From NCBI RefSeq assembly GCF_022869805.1, contig NZ_CP094974.1, forward strand, positions 3,410,001 to 3,474,000: a stretch of DNA of 64,000 nucleotides, in the 5' to 3' direction. How positions within the stretch are numbered: the stretch's first letter is position 1; each line of letters opens with the position of its first letter. The notes beneath the pieces were generated by a model. It did not search any database. It was not told the DNA's origin and worked only from the letters and a program-made list of their open reading frames with translations. This DNA is from Halosolutus halophilus. Its GTDB lineage: Archaea > Halobacteriota > Halobacteria > Halobacteriales > Natrialbaceae. The position numbers and the translations under genes were made by a program. Positions 32,456 through 41,560 of this stretch are shown here, one piece after another.

Positions 32456-34663
32456 TTAGAACACGAACCGCTCGACGGCCCGACGAAGGGGACCGGAACT
32501 CCCCCAGTTCGACTCGACCTGAATCGCCGTGCAGTCGACGCTGTTGACGATCCTGTCCGCCGGCCGACCGAACAGGTTCCCCCGTATCCGTCCTCCGTCC
32601 GTCCCGATGACGAGAATGTCGGCGGAGGTGGTCACCGAGACGAAGTCCCGTTCGGGGTCGTCGGTCTCGACGATCGAACTGTTCACCGGAACCGAACACA
32701 ACGACTCCAGTTCCGCGAGGTACTCGTCTATCGTCTCGCGTTGCGTCTGGGTCGCCGCGTCATCGAGTGGGTACAGCAGGTCGATGCTACCCCCGGCCTC
32801 GCTCGCTAACGCGTTCGCGACGGTGATCTTCTGCGGATCGAAGGGTCCGCGATCGGTAATGACCGTAACGGCGTCGACCCGGTCCAGATCGCGGTCCTCG
32901 ATGAGCAAGACGTCACACGGTGCCTTGCGGGTGATCCACTCCACGGGAGTGCCGAACACCGATGCGTACAGCGGGTCGTCGCTTCGTTCGAGGAGGAGGA
33001 AGTCCGCACCCTCGTGTTCGGCGAAGTTGACGATCGCCCGCTTCGTGTCGTGGCTTACGATCTCGCCGTAGTGGACCGGGACGTCGAACTCCTCGGTGAG
33101 GGGCGCCGTCCGCTCCTCGAACTCGATGTCCGCCGGCGATTGCGTCTCCGATGCCTGTCGGAGCGGCACCTGGTCGGGAACTTCGTCGAACTGAACGACG
33201 GTGACGGTCCCGTCGTTCTCGCGAGCGATATCGGCGGCGATCCGCAGCAGTGTACGCTCTCGCCGCCCGCTCGTCTCCTCGGTGATCGCGACGAGCACCT
33301 CGTACCCGGCAACCTCTTCGAAGGTCGATTTAGTCCGCTCGACGGCCTTGCGGCCGACGGTCCGCCGTACGACGTCCGTGGCGGCGCCCTCGCGCTGGAC
33401 GCGGTCTCGCGCGTAGTAGGCGTACCACAGCACCGATCCCACCGTGATGACGACGGCGCCGACGAGCGGGATCGTTCCCATATACCCGATGAGCAGGAAC
33501 CCGCCGGCGATGCCGACGATCTGGGTCCACGGATACAGCGGGGAGTGGAAGCTGGGGTCGTACTCCCCGACGTTCCCCTCACGGAACGCGATCACCGCGC
33601 CGTTGACCAGGGCGAATACGACGATCTGAAAGGCGCTCGCCAGTTTCGCAATCTGAAGGATCGGAACGAACGCGATGAGCAGCAGCATCACGGCACCCGT
33701 GAGCGTGATCGCCCGCACGGGCGTTCCCCACTGCTCGTGGATCGCCGTCAGCGACGGCGGCGCGAGTTCGTCTCGGGCCATCGCGAACGGATATCGGGAC
33801 GAAGACAGAACACCCGCGTTGGCTGTACTGACCAGTGCGAGGACGGCCGCGACGATGACGGCGACCACGCCCGGCCAGGCGAGCGTCGCCTCGGCCGCGT
33901 GGATCATCGGCACCGCGGAGTCGCTCAAGAGGTCCGGTGGCGTCACGCCGACCATCACCACGACGATGAGCACGTACAGGAGCGTCGTGAACGAAAGCGA
34001 CGCCAGGATCCCGAGCGGGATGTTTCGATCCGGGTTCTCGACCTCCTCGGCTACGCTCGCGATCTTGGTCACACCCGCGTACGAAACGAACACGAGGCCA
34101 GTAGCGGCGAGGAGACCACCCGATCCCTTATCGAAGAACCCGCCGTAGTAGGTCCCGGTCGTCGACCGGAGTCCACCGGCGACGAACCACACCATCGCCG
34201 CGAGCATCACCGTGACGATGGCGATCTGGAGGCGTCCGGTCTGTTTCGCACCGAGGAGGTTGACGAGGACGAGAACGGCTGCCAGCGCGATCGCAACTGG
34301 CTTCACTGGCAGGTCGAACAGGTACAGCAAGTAGGGGACGCCCCCGACCAGCGCCAGCGCTCCCTTGAACGACAGGGAGAACCACGTCCCGATGCCGGCG
34401 ATCGTTCCGAGCAGCGGCCCCATTCCGCGTTCGATGTAGATGTACGTACCGCCGGCCTCCGGCATCGCCGTCGCCATCTCCGCCTTGCTCAGGGCGGCCG
34501 GCAGGACGAGTACCCCGGCGAGCAGGTACGCGAGGATGACCGCCGGTCCTGCCGTCTTCAGTGCCAGGCCGGGAAGGATGAAGATCCCGCTTCCAATCAT
34601 CGCGCCGATACTGATAGCAACGACCGCGAACAGTCCGAGGTCTCGTTCGAGTTCTTTTGGCAT
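32456..34663 (-). CDS. APC family permease fused to two UspA domains
   Basis: In this 735-residue protein, residues 1 to about 430 form an amino acid-polyamine-organocation transporter with about 12 helices and the opening motif SIGAMIGSGIFILPGLAL. The rest consists of two universal stress protein modules: one from about 450 (YEVLVAITEETSGRRERTLL to CDVLLIEDRDL) and one ending in a degenerate nucleotide-loop segment (ADILVIGTDGGRIRGNLFGR). Such APC-Usp fusions are common in haloarchaea; the Usp parts probably bind nucleotide and tune transport. The substrate is likely an amino acid but is not readable. An Lrp regulator gene lies just upstream on the same strand. Confidence 0.9.
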   Translation of the reverse strand: MPKELERDLGLFAVVAISIGAMIGSGIFILPGLALKTAGPAVILAYLLAGVLVLPAALSKAEMATAMPEAGGTYIYIERGMGPLLGTIAGIGTWFSLSFKGALALVGGVPYLLYLFDLPVKPVAIALAAVLVLVNLLGAKQTGRLQIAIVTVMLAAMVWFVAGGLRSTTGTYYGGFFDKGSGGLLAATGLVFVSYAGVTKIASVAEEVENPDRNIPLGILASLSFTTLLYVLIVVVMVGVTPPDLLSDSAVPMIHAAEATLAWPGVVAVIVAAVLALVSTANAGVLSSSRYPFAMARDELAPPSLTAIHEQWGTPVRAITLTGAVMLLLIAFVPILQIAKLASAFQIVVFALVNGAVIAFREGNVGEYDPSFHSPLYPWTQIVGIAGGFLLIGYMGTIPLVGAVVITVGSVLWYAYYARDRVQREGAATDVVRRTVGRKAVERTKSTFEEVAGYEVLVAITEETSGRRERTLLRIAADIARENDGTVTVVQFDEVPDQVPLRQASETQSPADIEFEERTAPLTEEFDVPVHYGEIVSHDTKRAIVNFAEHEGADFLLLERSDDPLYASVFGTPVEWITRKAPCDVLLIEDRDLDRVDAVTVITDRGPFDPQKITVANALASEAGGSIDLLYPLDDAATQTQRETIDEYLAELESLCSVPVNSSIVETDDPERDFVSVTTSADILVIGTDGGRIRGNLFGRPADRIVNSVDCTAIQVESNWGSSGPLRRAVERFVF

Positions 34664-34987
34664 TACGGGAGTGCAGCGATGTAGATCAGCAACGTTCGGC
34701 TACCTTTTCACCGGCATCGAGGTCGTGCAGACGGTGTCAACGTCGATGGCCCCGAACGCAGCCGCATCGTGCGGGCCGGCAGGGCGTCGCTCACGAGTAG
34801 TTCCGTACGGGTCGATCGTCCCGGATCAGCATAAAACCGGCGTTTTCATTCAGGAATCCCCAACATTCCACCCGTACTTTTTCGGTTCCGCCACACAACC
34901 TATACAGGTGAGACTGAGAATCCCGAACCTTCGTCGGGGGGCAGTGATTCTCTCCCGAGGACGCGCAACGGAATCCGCGAGACGTCG
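34664..34987. promoter_or_regulatory. Intergenic region upstream of the APC-UspA transporter
   Basis: This 324-base gap lies between the Lrp regulator and the transporter, both read to the left, so it carries the transporter promoter. There is no TATA box close to the transporter ATG, and the most AT-rich part is near 34830-34915. No gene or clear operator repeat was found. Confidence 0.3.
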
Positions 34988-35458
34988 CTATACGTCCTCG
35001 ACGTCGAACCCGTAGAAGGCGCACTCGTACTCGTTTCGTATCAAGTCCTCGTCGACGACTTCGAGGCCGAGTTCGTCGAGATCCCGGCCGATTCGGCTCA
35101 GGTCGTCGCCGTCCGATCCGATCGCTTCGACGTGGACGTTCTCGGTGCCGGTCATGATCTCTCTAACTGCGACGACGCCTGACACCTCCAGGGCTTTCTT
35201 CGCGAGGGCTTCTCGATCGGGGATGGGCGCAGTGCAGACGATGAGCGTCTGTAGCTGATAACTGGCCTTCTCGTAGTTCACTTCGGGTCGGTAACCGGTG
35301 AGGATGCCCGTTTCCTCCAGATTCCGGATCCGATTCCGGACCGTGCTGGCCGAGACGCCTGCCCGTTCTGCAATCTCGCTCGCCGACGTCTTGCGGGCGT
35401 CCTGCTGGAGACTGTGTACGATTCGTCGATCGAGATCGTCGAGCGGCTTCTCGCTCAT
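34988..35458 (-). CDS. Lrp/AsnC family transcriptional regulator
   Basis: This 156-residue protein has the AsnC-type winged helix (LDDLDRRIVHSLQQDARKTS, then SEIAERAGVSASTVRNRIRNLEETGILTGY). A RAM-like ligand-sensing domain follows (QTLIVCTAPI, VSGVVAVREIMTGTENVHVEAIG). Family members sense amino acids and regulate transport or metabolism. The ATG at 35458 gives the standard length. It lies directly upstream of the APC-UspA permease on the same strand and may control it (inference). The frame stays open upstream but loses similarity. Confidence 0.92.
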   Translation of the reverse strand: MSEKPLDDLDRRIVHSLQQDARKTSASEIAERAGVSASTVRNRIRNLEETGILTGYRPEVNYEKASYQLQTLIVCTAPIPDREALAKKALEVSGVVAVREIMTGTENVHVEAIGSDGDDLSRIGRDLDELGLEVVDEDLIRNEYECAFYGFDVEDV

Positions 35459-35567
35459 ACCCGCGAGTAATCGCGCCGGGGAAAGTAACTTTTCCCGCAG
35501 TACCGGCGGTCCGTCAGTGGATACCGAAACGGTCGATTTCGATCGGAGCGTGTGACCGCGCTCGCCG

Positions 35568-35930
35568 TCAGAAGTTCTGGCCCAGTTTCTCGCGGCTGAT
35601 CCGGACGCCGGTCGGCGTGATGATGATCTGATCTTCGCCTTTCCGGACGATGTCGCCGTCGACCTCCTGGGCGACCTGCCGGAGTTCGTCGACGATGTGT
35701 TCGACGGTTTTGTCCTCGGTTCGCAGGCGCGTGATGTCCGCGACGACCAGATCACCGTCGTAGACGGCGTCTTTGATGTCGATGGCGTCGGCCTGGTTGT
35801 CTACCTCCGCGATGTGGACCTGCATCGTCGCCTCTGTCGACTCTGCGGGTACGTCGTCGAGGCCCAGTTCGACGTAATCCTCGGCGGTCCGGGACTGGTT
35901 GCCGCCGAGAATTTTGCTCATGAGTCCCAT
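35568..35930 (-). CDS. sepF: SepF, archaeal cell division protein
   Basis: This 120-residue protein matches archaeal SepF, which anchors FtsZ to the membrane at mid-cell. It begins with a short membrane-targeting segment (MGLMSKILGG), then a linker, then the SepF core with VHIAEVDNQADAIDIKDAVY, DLVVADITRL and DIVRKGEDQIIITPTGV. It is transcribed alone, 109 bases upstream of the Lrp gene on the same strand. Confidence 0.93.
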   Translation of the reverse strand: MGLMSKILGGNQSRTAEDYVELGLDDVPAESTEATMQVHIAEVDNQADAIDIKDAVYDGDLVVADITRLRTEDKTVEHIVDELRQVAQEVDGDIVRKGEDQIIITPTGVRISREKLGQNF

Positions 35931-36008
35931 TGCCGATATCCACCGGGGCCGCGAGTATAGTTCTTACGTCAGACGGAGTGTCACGTGACCCGATACGAGG
36001 TGCAGTGA

Positions 36009-36107
36009 CTGTTTGCGGAGGCCCCCGACGGGCCCGATCCGGTTTACCTGACGGTCACCGATGCGGCAGGCACCGTCACAGCGGACCGATTACAAATCAA
36101 ACGGTGA
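36009..36107 (+). pseudogene. Remnant of a gene 3' end
   Basis: One frame reads FAEAPDGPDPVYLTVTDA, then AGTVTADRLQIKR and TGA at 36105-36107. The composition and beta-strand pattern look like the C-terminal end of an exported or surface protein. No start codon and no longer coding stretch lie upstream, because SepF begins at 35930. This is probably what is left of a deleted gene. It is too short to be sure. Confidence 0.3.
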
Positions 36108-36491
36108 GTATCGGTTCGTAGGGCCTCGACGAGAGACGAGTCTCGATCTCGTCCCCGTGATCCGGAAGGTACCAGCAAATCTTTCGATTATTACTCACGC
36201 GTCTATCTAATGAACGTATGTAGGTTCGGATAATGTTCAATGAATATAATAACTTTAATGTATTGTAATATATATGGAGGGAACAGGTGCATGTCACGTC
36301 CAATCATGCCACGTCGGCGGCACGCGCAGTTCGCCGATAGCCGTGTCCCGACGTGGGTGTGACCAGCGTGTCGACTCGATGGCGGGGGGAAGGTCGCGGA
36401 GAACCGTCGTCGAGGAGGGTACCTGCCGGCCGACGGTGGCCGGTGTGCCGGGATCGGGACGCTTCACGGACGCCGTGCACCCCAGCAACCT
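36108..36491. other. AT-rich intergenic region before the halolysin gene
   Basis: No gene is visible. Bases 36175-36275 are strongly AT-rich, with several TATA-like and AATAAT-like words, and the rest is GC-rich. No TATA box sits at the usual leaderless distance from the protease ATG at 36492, so its promoter may lie in the AT-rich block, giving a long leader of about 200 bases. Confidence 0.35.
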
Positions 36492-38288
36492 ATGTCAGAC
36501 AAACACGTCACTCGCCGCCGTCTGCTCCGCAACACCGCTGCAGGCGTGACGGCGACGGGAATGGCAGGTACAGCAGTCGCACAGGGACGATCGAAACGGA
36601 AAATCGTCGGATTGAACGCCGACGCACCGTTCGGACTCGCGAGGAAGGCGGCCAGCGAAGTCACGCACGAACTGGACTTCGATCGGGTCGGGAAAGTCGT
36701 GTCCGGCACGTTCTCGGCCGAGGCGGTCGAGGGGCTGGAGAAACACCCGAACGTCCGCTACGTCGAGGACGAGGGCACGATGCAGGCGCTGGCGCAGACG
36801 CTCCCGTGGGGCGTCGATCGCGTCGACGCCGACGTTCTCCACTCGAACGGCGAGACCGGAAACGGCGCCGATATCGCCATCATCGACACGGGGATCGACG
36901 CCGACCACCCCGACCTCCAGGCGAACCTGGGGACCGGCGAGGACTTCACCGGTACGGGATCGTGGGACGACGACAACGGCCACGGGACCCACTGTGCGGG
37001 CATCGCCGACGCCGTCGACAACAGCGAGGGCGTCGTCGGCGTTTCGACGGAGGCGACGCTACACGCGGTGAAGGTGCTCGACAGCCAGGGCAGCGGGACC
37101 TACTCGGACATCGCGGCCGGCATCGAGTGGGTCGCCGACCAAGGGTACGACGTCGGGTCGATGTCTCTCGGTGGCTCCTCGGGGAGTTCGGCGCTCCAGG
37201 ACGCCGTCCAGTACGCCCAGAGCAACGGCGTGTTGCTGATCGCCGCGGCCGGCAATTCCGGGCCGTGCTCGGACTGCGTCGGCTACCCTGCCGCGTACTC
37301 CGAGGTCATGGCGGTTTCCTCGACCAACAGCAGCGACGGCCTGTCGAGTTTCTCCTCGACGGGGCCGGAGGTCGAGATCGCCGCGCCCGGGTCGGACATC
37401 TACTCGACGTACAACGACGGTGGCTACAACACCCTCTCGGGCACCTCGATGGCGTGTCCCCACGTCTCCGGCGCCGCGGGCCAGTTGATGGCCAACGGCT
37501 ACACCAACTCGGAAGCGCGCCAGACGATGAAAGACACGGCCGAGGACCTCGGACTCGCGAGCAACGAACAGGGCGCTGGCCTGCTCGACGCCGAGGCTGC
37601 GGTGACCGGAGGTGGCAGCGACCCCGTCCTCACCGTCTACACCGATTCGGCGACCGGCGTCGGCGAGACGGCCGCGACGTTGAACGGCACGCTGAACGAG
37701 CTCGGCGGTGCCAGCAGCGCGGACGTCTACTTCGAGTGGGGCGAGGCCGGAAGCGGCCTCCCGAACACGACGAGCACCCAGACGCTCACGTCGACGGGAT
37801 CGTTCAGCGACGACATCTCCGGGCTGAACTCCGGGACGGACTACGAGTTCCGCGCGGTCGCCAACGGAAGCGACGGGAGCTCGGACACCGGAGCCACGGC
37901 GTCGTTCACGACTGACAGCGGCGACGGCGGCTGTTTCATCACCACGGCAACCGCTGGCGAAGGGCACACGCTGAACTCGCTGCGCCGGTTCCGAGACGAG
38001 TCCATGTCGGCGACGCCGGTGGGTCGCGGTCTGGTCGGGCTCTACTACCGGATCAGCCCACCCATCGCCGAGACGCTGGAACGGAACCCCAGGAGCCTGA
38101 CGGCCCGGGCCACCCGATCGATCGTGGACCGGTGTGCCTCGCTGTCGGACAGACAGGACGAGACCGATTCGGCCGCCGAGAGCGCGCTCCTGGGCGTCGC
38201 ACTCACGATGCTGTACGTCGTCGGCATCCTGGTGGGTGCCGGTGGCCACGCCGGAATCCGCACGCGAGAGTTGCTGGACTCGTCGTGA
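36492..38288 (+). CDS. Halolysin-like subtilase (S8) with C-terminal FnIII-like and CFI-box regions
   Basis: This 598-residue secreted protease has a Tat signal, RRRLLRNTAAGVTATGMAG. An inhibitor-like propeptide runs to about residue 100. The catalytic triad is Asp132 (IIDTGIDADHPD), His164 (NGHGTHCAG) and Ser319 (LSGTSMACPHVSG), with the oxyanion Asn255 in AAGNSG. Residues about 378-475 form a fibronectin type III-like domain (ATLNGTLNELG to YEFRAVANGS). After GGCFITTATAGEGH (Cys481) comes LRRFRDESM, then GLVGLYYRISPPIAETLE, and near the C terminus a hydrophobic helix (ALLGVALTMLYVVGILV). That tail is unusual for a halolysin and could tether the enzyme to the cell. Confidence 0.93.
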   Translation: MSDKHVTRRRLLRNTAAGVTATGMAGTAVAQGRSKRKIVGLNADAPFGLARKAASEVTHELDFDRVGKVVSGTFSAEAVEGLEKHPNVRYVEDEGTMQALAQTLPWGVDRVDADVLHSNGETGNGADIAIIDTGIDADHPDLQANLGTGEDFTGTGSWDDDNGHGTHCAGIADAVDNSEGVVGVSTEATLHAVKVLDSQGSGTYSDIAAGIEWVADQGYDVGSMSLGGSSGSSALQDAVQYAQSNGVLLIAAAGNSGPCSDCVGYPAAYSEVMAVSSTNSSDGLSSFSSTGPEVEIAAPGSDIYSTYNDGGYNTLSGTSMACPHVSGAAGQLMANGYTNSEARQTMKDTAEDLGLASNEQGAGLLDAEAAVTGGGSDPVLTVYTDSATGVGETAATLNGTLNELGGASSADVYFEWGEAGSGLPNTTSTQTLTSTGSFSDDISGLNSGTDYEFRAVANGSDGSSDTGATASFTTDSGDGGCFITTATAGEGHTLNSLRRFRDESMSATPVGRGLVGLYYRISPPIAETLERNPRSLTARATRSIVDRCASLSDRQDETDSAAESALLGVALTMLYVVGILVGAGGHAGIRTRELLDSS

Positions 38289-38405
38289 GCCCGCGGTAGC
38301 GACCGCATCGAACTACCGAAGCCGTGTCCACTACGGTTTCGGCTGCCTGGATCACGGCTGTCCGCGATACCGACTTTTTTGCTGGTTCGTCGCCTGAAGT
38401 CGAGC

Positions 38406-39179
38406 ATGACATTCAGCATCTGCGTCCACGAATCGTACGAAACGCCCGACGGCGAGACACACCAGCGGTTCGGCGTCGCCGTCACGACCCGGCTGCCGGG
38501 CGTCGGGACGCTCTGTCCGTTCGTCAGCGAGAACTGCGCCGTCGCGACGCAGAGCCTGGTCAACGTCGACCTCGGCCGGCGGGGGATCGCGTACGTCGAC
38601 GACGGACTCGCCGTCGAGGACGCCCTTGAGGCGCTGCTCAACGCCGACGAGGGTGCCCCGCAGCGCCAACTCCACGGCGTCGACGCCGACGGAACGTTCG
38701 CCTTCTCCGGCGAGGAGTGTGGCGACTGGTACGGCCACCACGAGGGCGATCACTTCACGGTCGCCGGGAACCTCCTGACCGGCGAATCCGTCGTCGACGC
38801 GACCGCGGCGGCCTACGAGGCGAACGCGGTCCACGAGACGACCGACGACACGAGCGGCAGTCCACGGGACGGCGACGGTCCCGATCCGCTCGCGAAGCGA
38901 CTGATCGACGCGCTGGCGGCGGGCGACGTCGAGGGCGGCGACAAACGCGAGGAACTGACCGTCCAGAGCGCCGCGATCGTCGTCGAGACCACCGAGGAGT
39001 ACGACGTGACGCCCCCGTACAACGACCTCCGGGTGGACGCGACGGAGACGCCGATCGCCGACCTGCGGGAGACGTACGACCTCGCGGTGCGAGGGTACGA
39101 GGACACTCTCGAACGGTACGAAGCGGCGTACGAAGCGGATTCGCTGGACGAAACCGACGAGTCGGCTACCCACGGCTAA
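38406..39179 (+). CDS. DUF1028 domain-containing protein
   Basis: This 257-residue protein matches the DUF1028 family, which resembles Ntn-type hydrolases. It begins MTFSICVHE and continues with RFGVAVTTRLPGVGTLCPFV, CAVATQSLVNVDLGRRG, LHGVDADGTFAFSGEEC and HFTVAGNLLTGESVV. The C-terminal 100 residues are acidic and helical. The ATG at 38406 fits the family start and follows a T-rich box about 27 bases upstream. The reaction is not established; some members sit in amino acid or peptide catabolic loci. It lies 117 bases after the protease. Confidence 0.88.
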   Translation: MTFSICVHESYETPDGETHQRFGVAVTTRLPGVGTLCPFVSENCAVATQSLVNVDLGRRGIAYVDDGLAVEDALEALLNADEGAPQRQLHGVDADGTFAFSGEECGDWYGHHEGDHFTVAGNLLTGESVVDATAAAYEANAVHETTDDTSGSPRDGDGPDPLAKRLIDALAAGDVEGGDKREELTVQSAAIVVETTEEYDVTPPYNDLRVDATETPIADLRETYDLAVRGYEDTLERYEAAYEADSLDETDESATHG

Positions 39180-39251
39180 CGCCGGAGCGTCCGTCTCGAG
39201 TATCTGCGACCCGCCGCGATCGGGAGGGCGGCTACTCGGTGAGGAGTCCGT

Positions 39252-39731
39252 CTATCCGGTGAACTCGTACAGTTCGTCGCCGACGTGGTGTAGCGAGTCG
39301 ACGACCTTCCCTTCGTCGCCGACCATGTCCGATCCATCGACGCGGGCGCGGCCGACGGCCAGTACCTTCCCGTGGGACTCCTCGGCGATCACGACCAGGT
39401 CGTCCGGCGAGATGTCGTCGGTGGCCTCGGTGATGCCGGGGCGCATCACGTCGGCCCCGTCGCTGACGAACGAAACAGCGCCGGCGTCGACGGTGACCAG
39501 TCGCCGATCGGGATCGTAAGCGTTCGCTCCGCGGACCGTCAGGAACGGTTCCTCGTCGAAGTAGGCGACCTGGGGCTCTCCGTCGATGAGGATCACCTCC
39601 CAGTCGGTGTCTTCGAACTCGACGCGCTCGTAGGCGTCACCCTCGGGAACGACGCCGAGTTGATCCTCCAGCATCTCTTCGAGACTGGAGACGGCGTCGC
39701 TACGGAGGTGGTGTCGAGACTTGACCTGCAT
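39252..39731 (-). CDS. PUA domain RNA-binding protein
   Basis: This 159-residue protein has a short N-terminal domain (MQVKSRHHLRSDAVSSLEEM) and a C-terminal PUA domain. The PUA pattern VTVDAGAVSFVSDGADVMRPG, DLVVIAEESHGKVLAVGRAR and GKVVDSLHHVGDELYEF is clear. Such stand-alone archaeal PUA proteins probably bind RNA. The start at 39731 was chosen over an in-frame codon four positions upstream because MQVKSRHHLR is the usual beginning. Confidence 0.88.
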   Translation of the reverse strand: MQVKSRHHLRSDAVSSLEEMLEDQLGVVPEGDAYERVEFEDTDWEVILIDGEPQVAYFDEEPFLTVRGANAYDPDRRLVTVDAGAVSFVSDGADVMRPGITEATDDISPDDLVVIAEESHGKVLAVGRARVDGSDMVGDEGKVVDSLHHVGDELYEFTG

Positions 39732-39854
39732 ACCGAGGACCACGTCTGTTCCCGGTATAAAACGCCCGTTTCCGAAACCGGTCGAGAGCGGCGAGAATCA
39801 CGGCCCCCGAAACGTGTGGTAATCGCTAAGTAATAGCGTGGTGTCGGTCGAACC

Positions 39855-40148
39855 ATGTGGCCCTCCCGGAACCGGGCTGAGACGGTCACGTGTCTCGCCT
39901 GTGGCAGCGAGGTCCCCCGTTCGAGAGCCCGCGAATACGACAAGTACGGCGATCGATGGGACCGGGAGAACAAGGAGTTCGAGCACCTCTGTAAGTCCTG
40001 CCACGGCGACCTCTGTCACCACCCTCGTGACGAACTCGAGGAGCTACTGGTCGAACTCGACGCGGGCGAGGACACCCAGGCGGCGTTTCTCGAAGGCTAT
40101 CTGGCGACCGTCGAAGAGCGGTACGGAACGCTCGAGGAAGAGTCCTGA
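39855..40148 (+). CDS. Small zinc-finger protein of unknown function
   Basis: This 97-residue protein has one zinc-ribbon-like unit: TCLACGSEV (Cys16, Cys19 in the first pair) and LCKSCHGDLCHH. It ends in an acidic helix. A TATA-like AAGTAATA lies about 26 bases before the ATG, so it is probably leaderless. It is divergent from the PUA gene and precedes the RNB exonuclease by 75 bases. Function unknown. Confidence 0.8.
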   Translation: MWPSRNRAETVTCLACGSEVPRSRAREYDKYGDRWDRENKEFEHLCKSCHGDLCHHPRDELEELLVELDAGEDTQAAFLEGYLATVEERYGTLEEES

Positions 40149-40222
40149 GTACGGGCTCGATCGGCGTTGTCGTTCATCCCGATCCCGACACGACTTTCAC
40201 CCTCACGTCCGTACCCTACTGT

Positions 40223-41521
40223 ATGAGCGACGACGCACAGGCCGAAGCCGGGACGGCCGAAGGGCAGGGGCCCGTCGAGATCTCCGAAGACCTCGCGCGC
40301 CACCTCGAGAACAAGCGCGAGGAACTGTTCGAGAAGTTCGAGATTCGCGACGGATTCCCCGCCGAGGTCATCGAAGAAGCCGAGGAACGGACGGAGGACG
40401 TCCAGTCCGAGATCGCCGACGAGATCGACGAGCGAGAGGATCTCCGCGACCTGACGACCTGGACGACCGACCCGATCGACGCACAGGACTTCGACGACGC
40501 GCTCTCGATCGAGGAACGCGAGGAGGAGTACGTCCTCTGGGTCCACATCGCCGACGTGACCCACTACGTCAACCCCGACACGGCGATGTGGGACGAGGCG
40601 GTCGAGCGCGGAAACACGGTCTACCTGCCGGGCTATACGATCCACATGCTCCCGCCGGTACTGGCCGAGACGGTCTGTTCGCTCGTGCCCAACGAGGATC
40701 GGCTGGCCCACACCGTCGAGATGCACCTCGACAAGGAGAATCTCGGCTACGAGTCGATCGACATCTACAAGTCGGTCATCGAGTCCGACGAACGGCTCAC
40801 CTACTCGCAGGCCGAGAACCGCCTGGAGGATCCCGACGCACCGCTGCACGAGGAGAACGTGCTGGTCCACGAACTCGCCGATCGGATGCACGAACAGCGC
40901 AAGGAGGACGGCTCACTCGTGCTCAATCCGAGACGCGATCGTGCCCACACGATCATCGAGGAGTGCATGCTGAAGGCCAACAAGGCCGTCACGCACACGC
41001 TGATGTGGGATCGCGGCGTCGAGGCGATGTACCGGGTCCACCCCCAGCCCAGCCCCGACGAGTGGTCCGAAGCCCTCCGGGAGATCCAGGATCTCGACGG
41101 CGTCTCGATCCCCGGCGACACGTGGGACGACCCGCGGAAAGCGGTCAACGCGACGCTGGAGGACGCCCCGGCCCGCCAACTCGACAAGATCCAGTGGGCG
41201 GTGATGAAGGTGATGCCCCGGGCGCGCTACATGAACGACCCCTTCGGCGGCCACCACGCGCTGAACTTCGAAATCTACGGCCACTTCACGAGTCCCATCC
41301 GCCGGCTCTCGGACCTCATCAACCACTGGATCGTCTACAAGAACGACGTCCCCGAGAACCTCGTGGAACTCTGCGATCGGGCCAGCGACAAGGGGAAAGC
41401 CGCCGAGCAGTGCGAACGCGAGTACAAGAACTTCCTCCAGGAGGTCGGCCTCGACCCGATGGCGGTCAACAATCGCGGGATCGAAGTCGTCGACGAGAGC
41501 GAGGCCGAGAAGACGCTGTGA
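40223..41521 (+). CDS. RNB-domain exoribonuclease (RNase II/R-like, minimal)
   Basis: This 432-residue protein consists almost only of the RNB catalytic domain. The Mg-binding cluster is TDPIDAQDFDDALSIE, followed by YVLWVHIADVTHYV, LPPVLAETVCSLVPNEDRLA and the C-terminal FEIYGHFTSPIRRLSDLINH. RNase II/R degrade RNA from the 3' end. The usual cold-shock and S1 domains are absent; an acidic helix (about 20-70) precedes the domain instead. Substrate range may therefore differ from the bacterial enzymes. It is followed by a convergent GNAT gene. Confidence 0.92.
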   Translation: MSDDAQAEAGTAEGQGPVEISEDLARHLENKREELFEKFEIRDGFPAEVIEEAEERTEDVQSEIADEIDEREDLRDLTTWTTDPIDAQDFDDALSIEEREEEYVLWVHIADVTHYVNPDTAMWDEAVERGNTVYLPGYTIHMLPPVLAETVCSLVPNEDRLAHTVEMHLDKENLGYESIDIYKSVIESDERLTYSQAENRLEDPDAPLHEENVLVHELADRMHEQRKEDGSLVLNPRRDRAHTIIEECMLKANKAVTHTLMWDRGVEAMYRVHPQPSPDEWSEALREIQDLDGVSIPGDTWDDPRKAVNATLEDAPARQLDKIQWAVMKVMPRARYMNDPFGGHHALNFEIYGHFTSPIRRLSDLINHWIVYKNDVPENLVELCDRASDKGKAAEQCEREYKNFLQEVGLDPMAVNNRGIEVVDESEAEKTL

Positions 41522-41560
41522 GCGACGTCGTGTGAGCGACGCGACCGAGAACCTCGTCTT

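Noticed and set aside
33014-34684. Open frame of over 550 codons on the plus strand
   Set aside because: It is antisense to the APC-UspA gene, whose helices and Usp motifs are unmistakable.
36097-36303. Open frame of 68 codons across AT-rich DNA
   Set aside because: Its composition simply reflects the AT-rich spacer (Tyr, Asn, Ile, Leu); there is no ribosome binding site and no promoter pattern.
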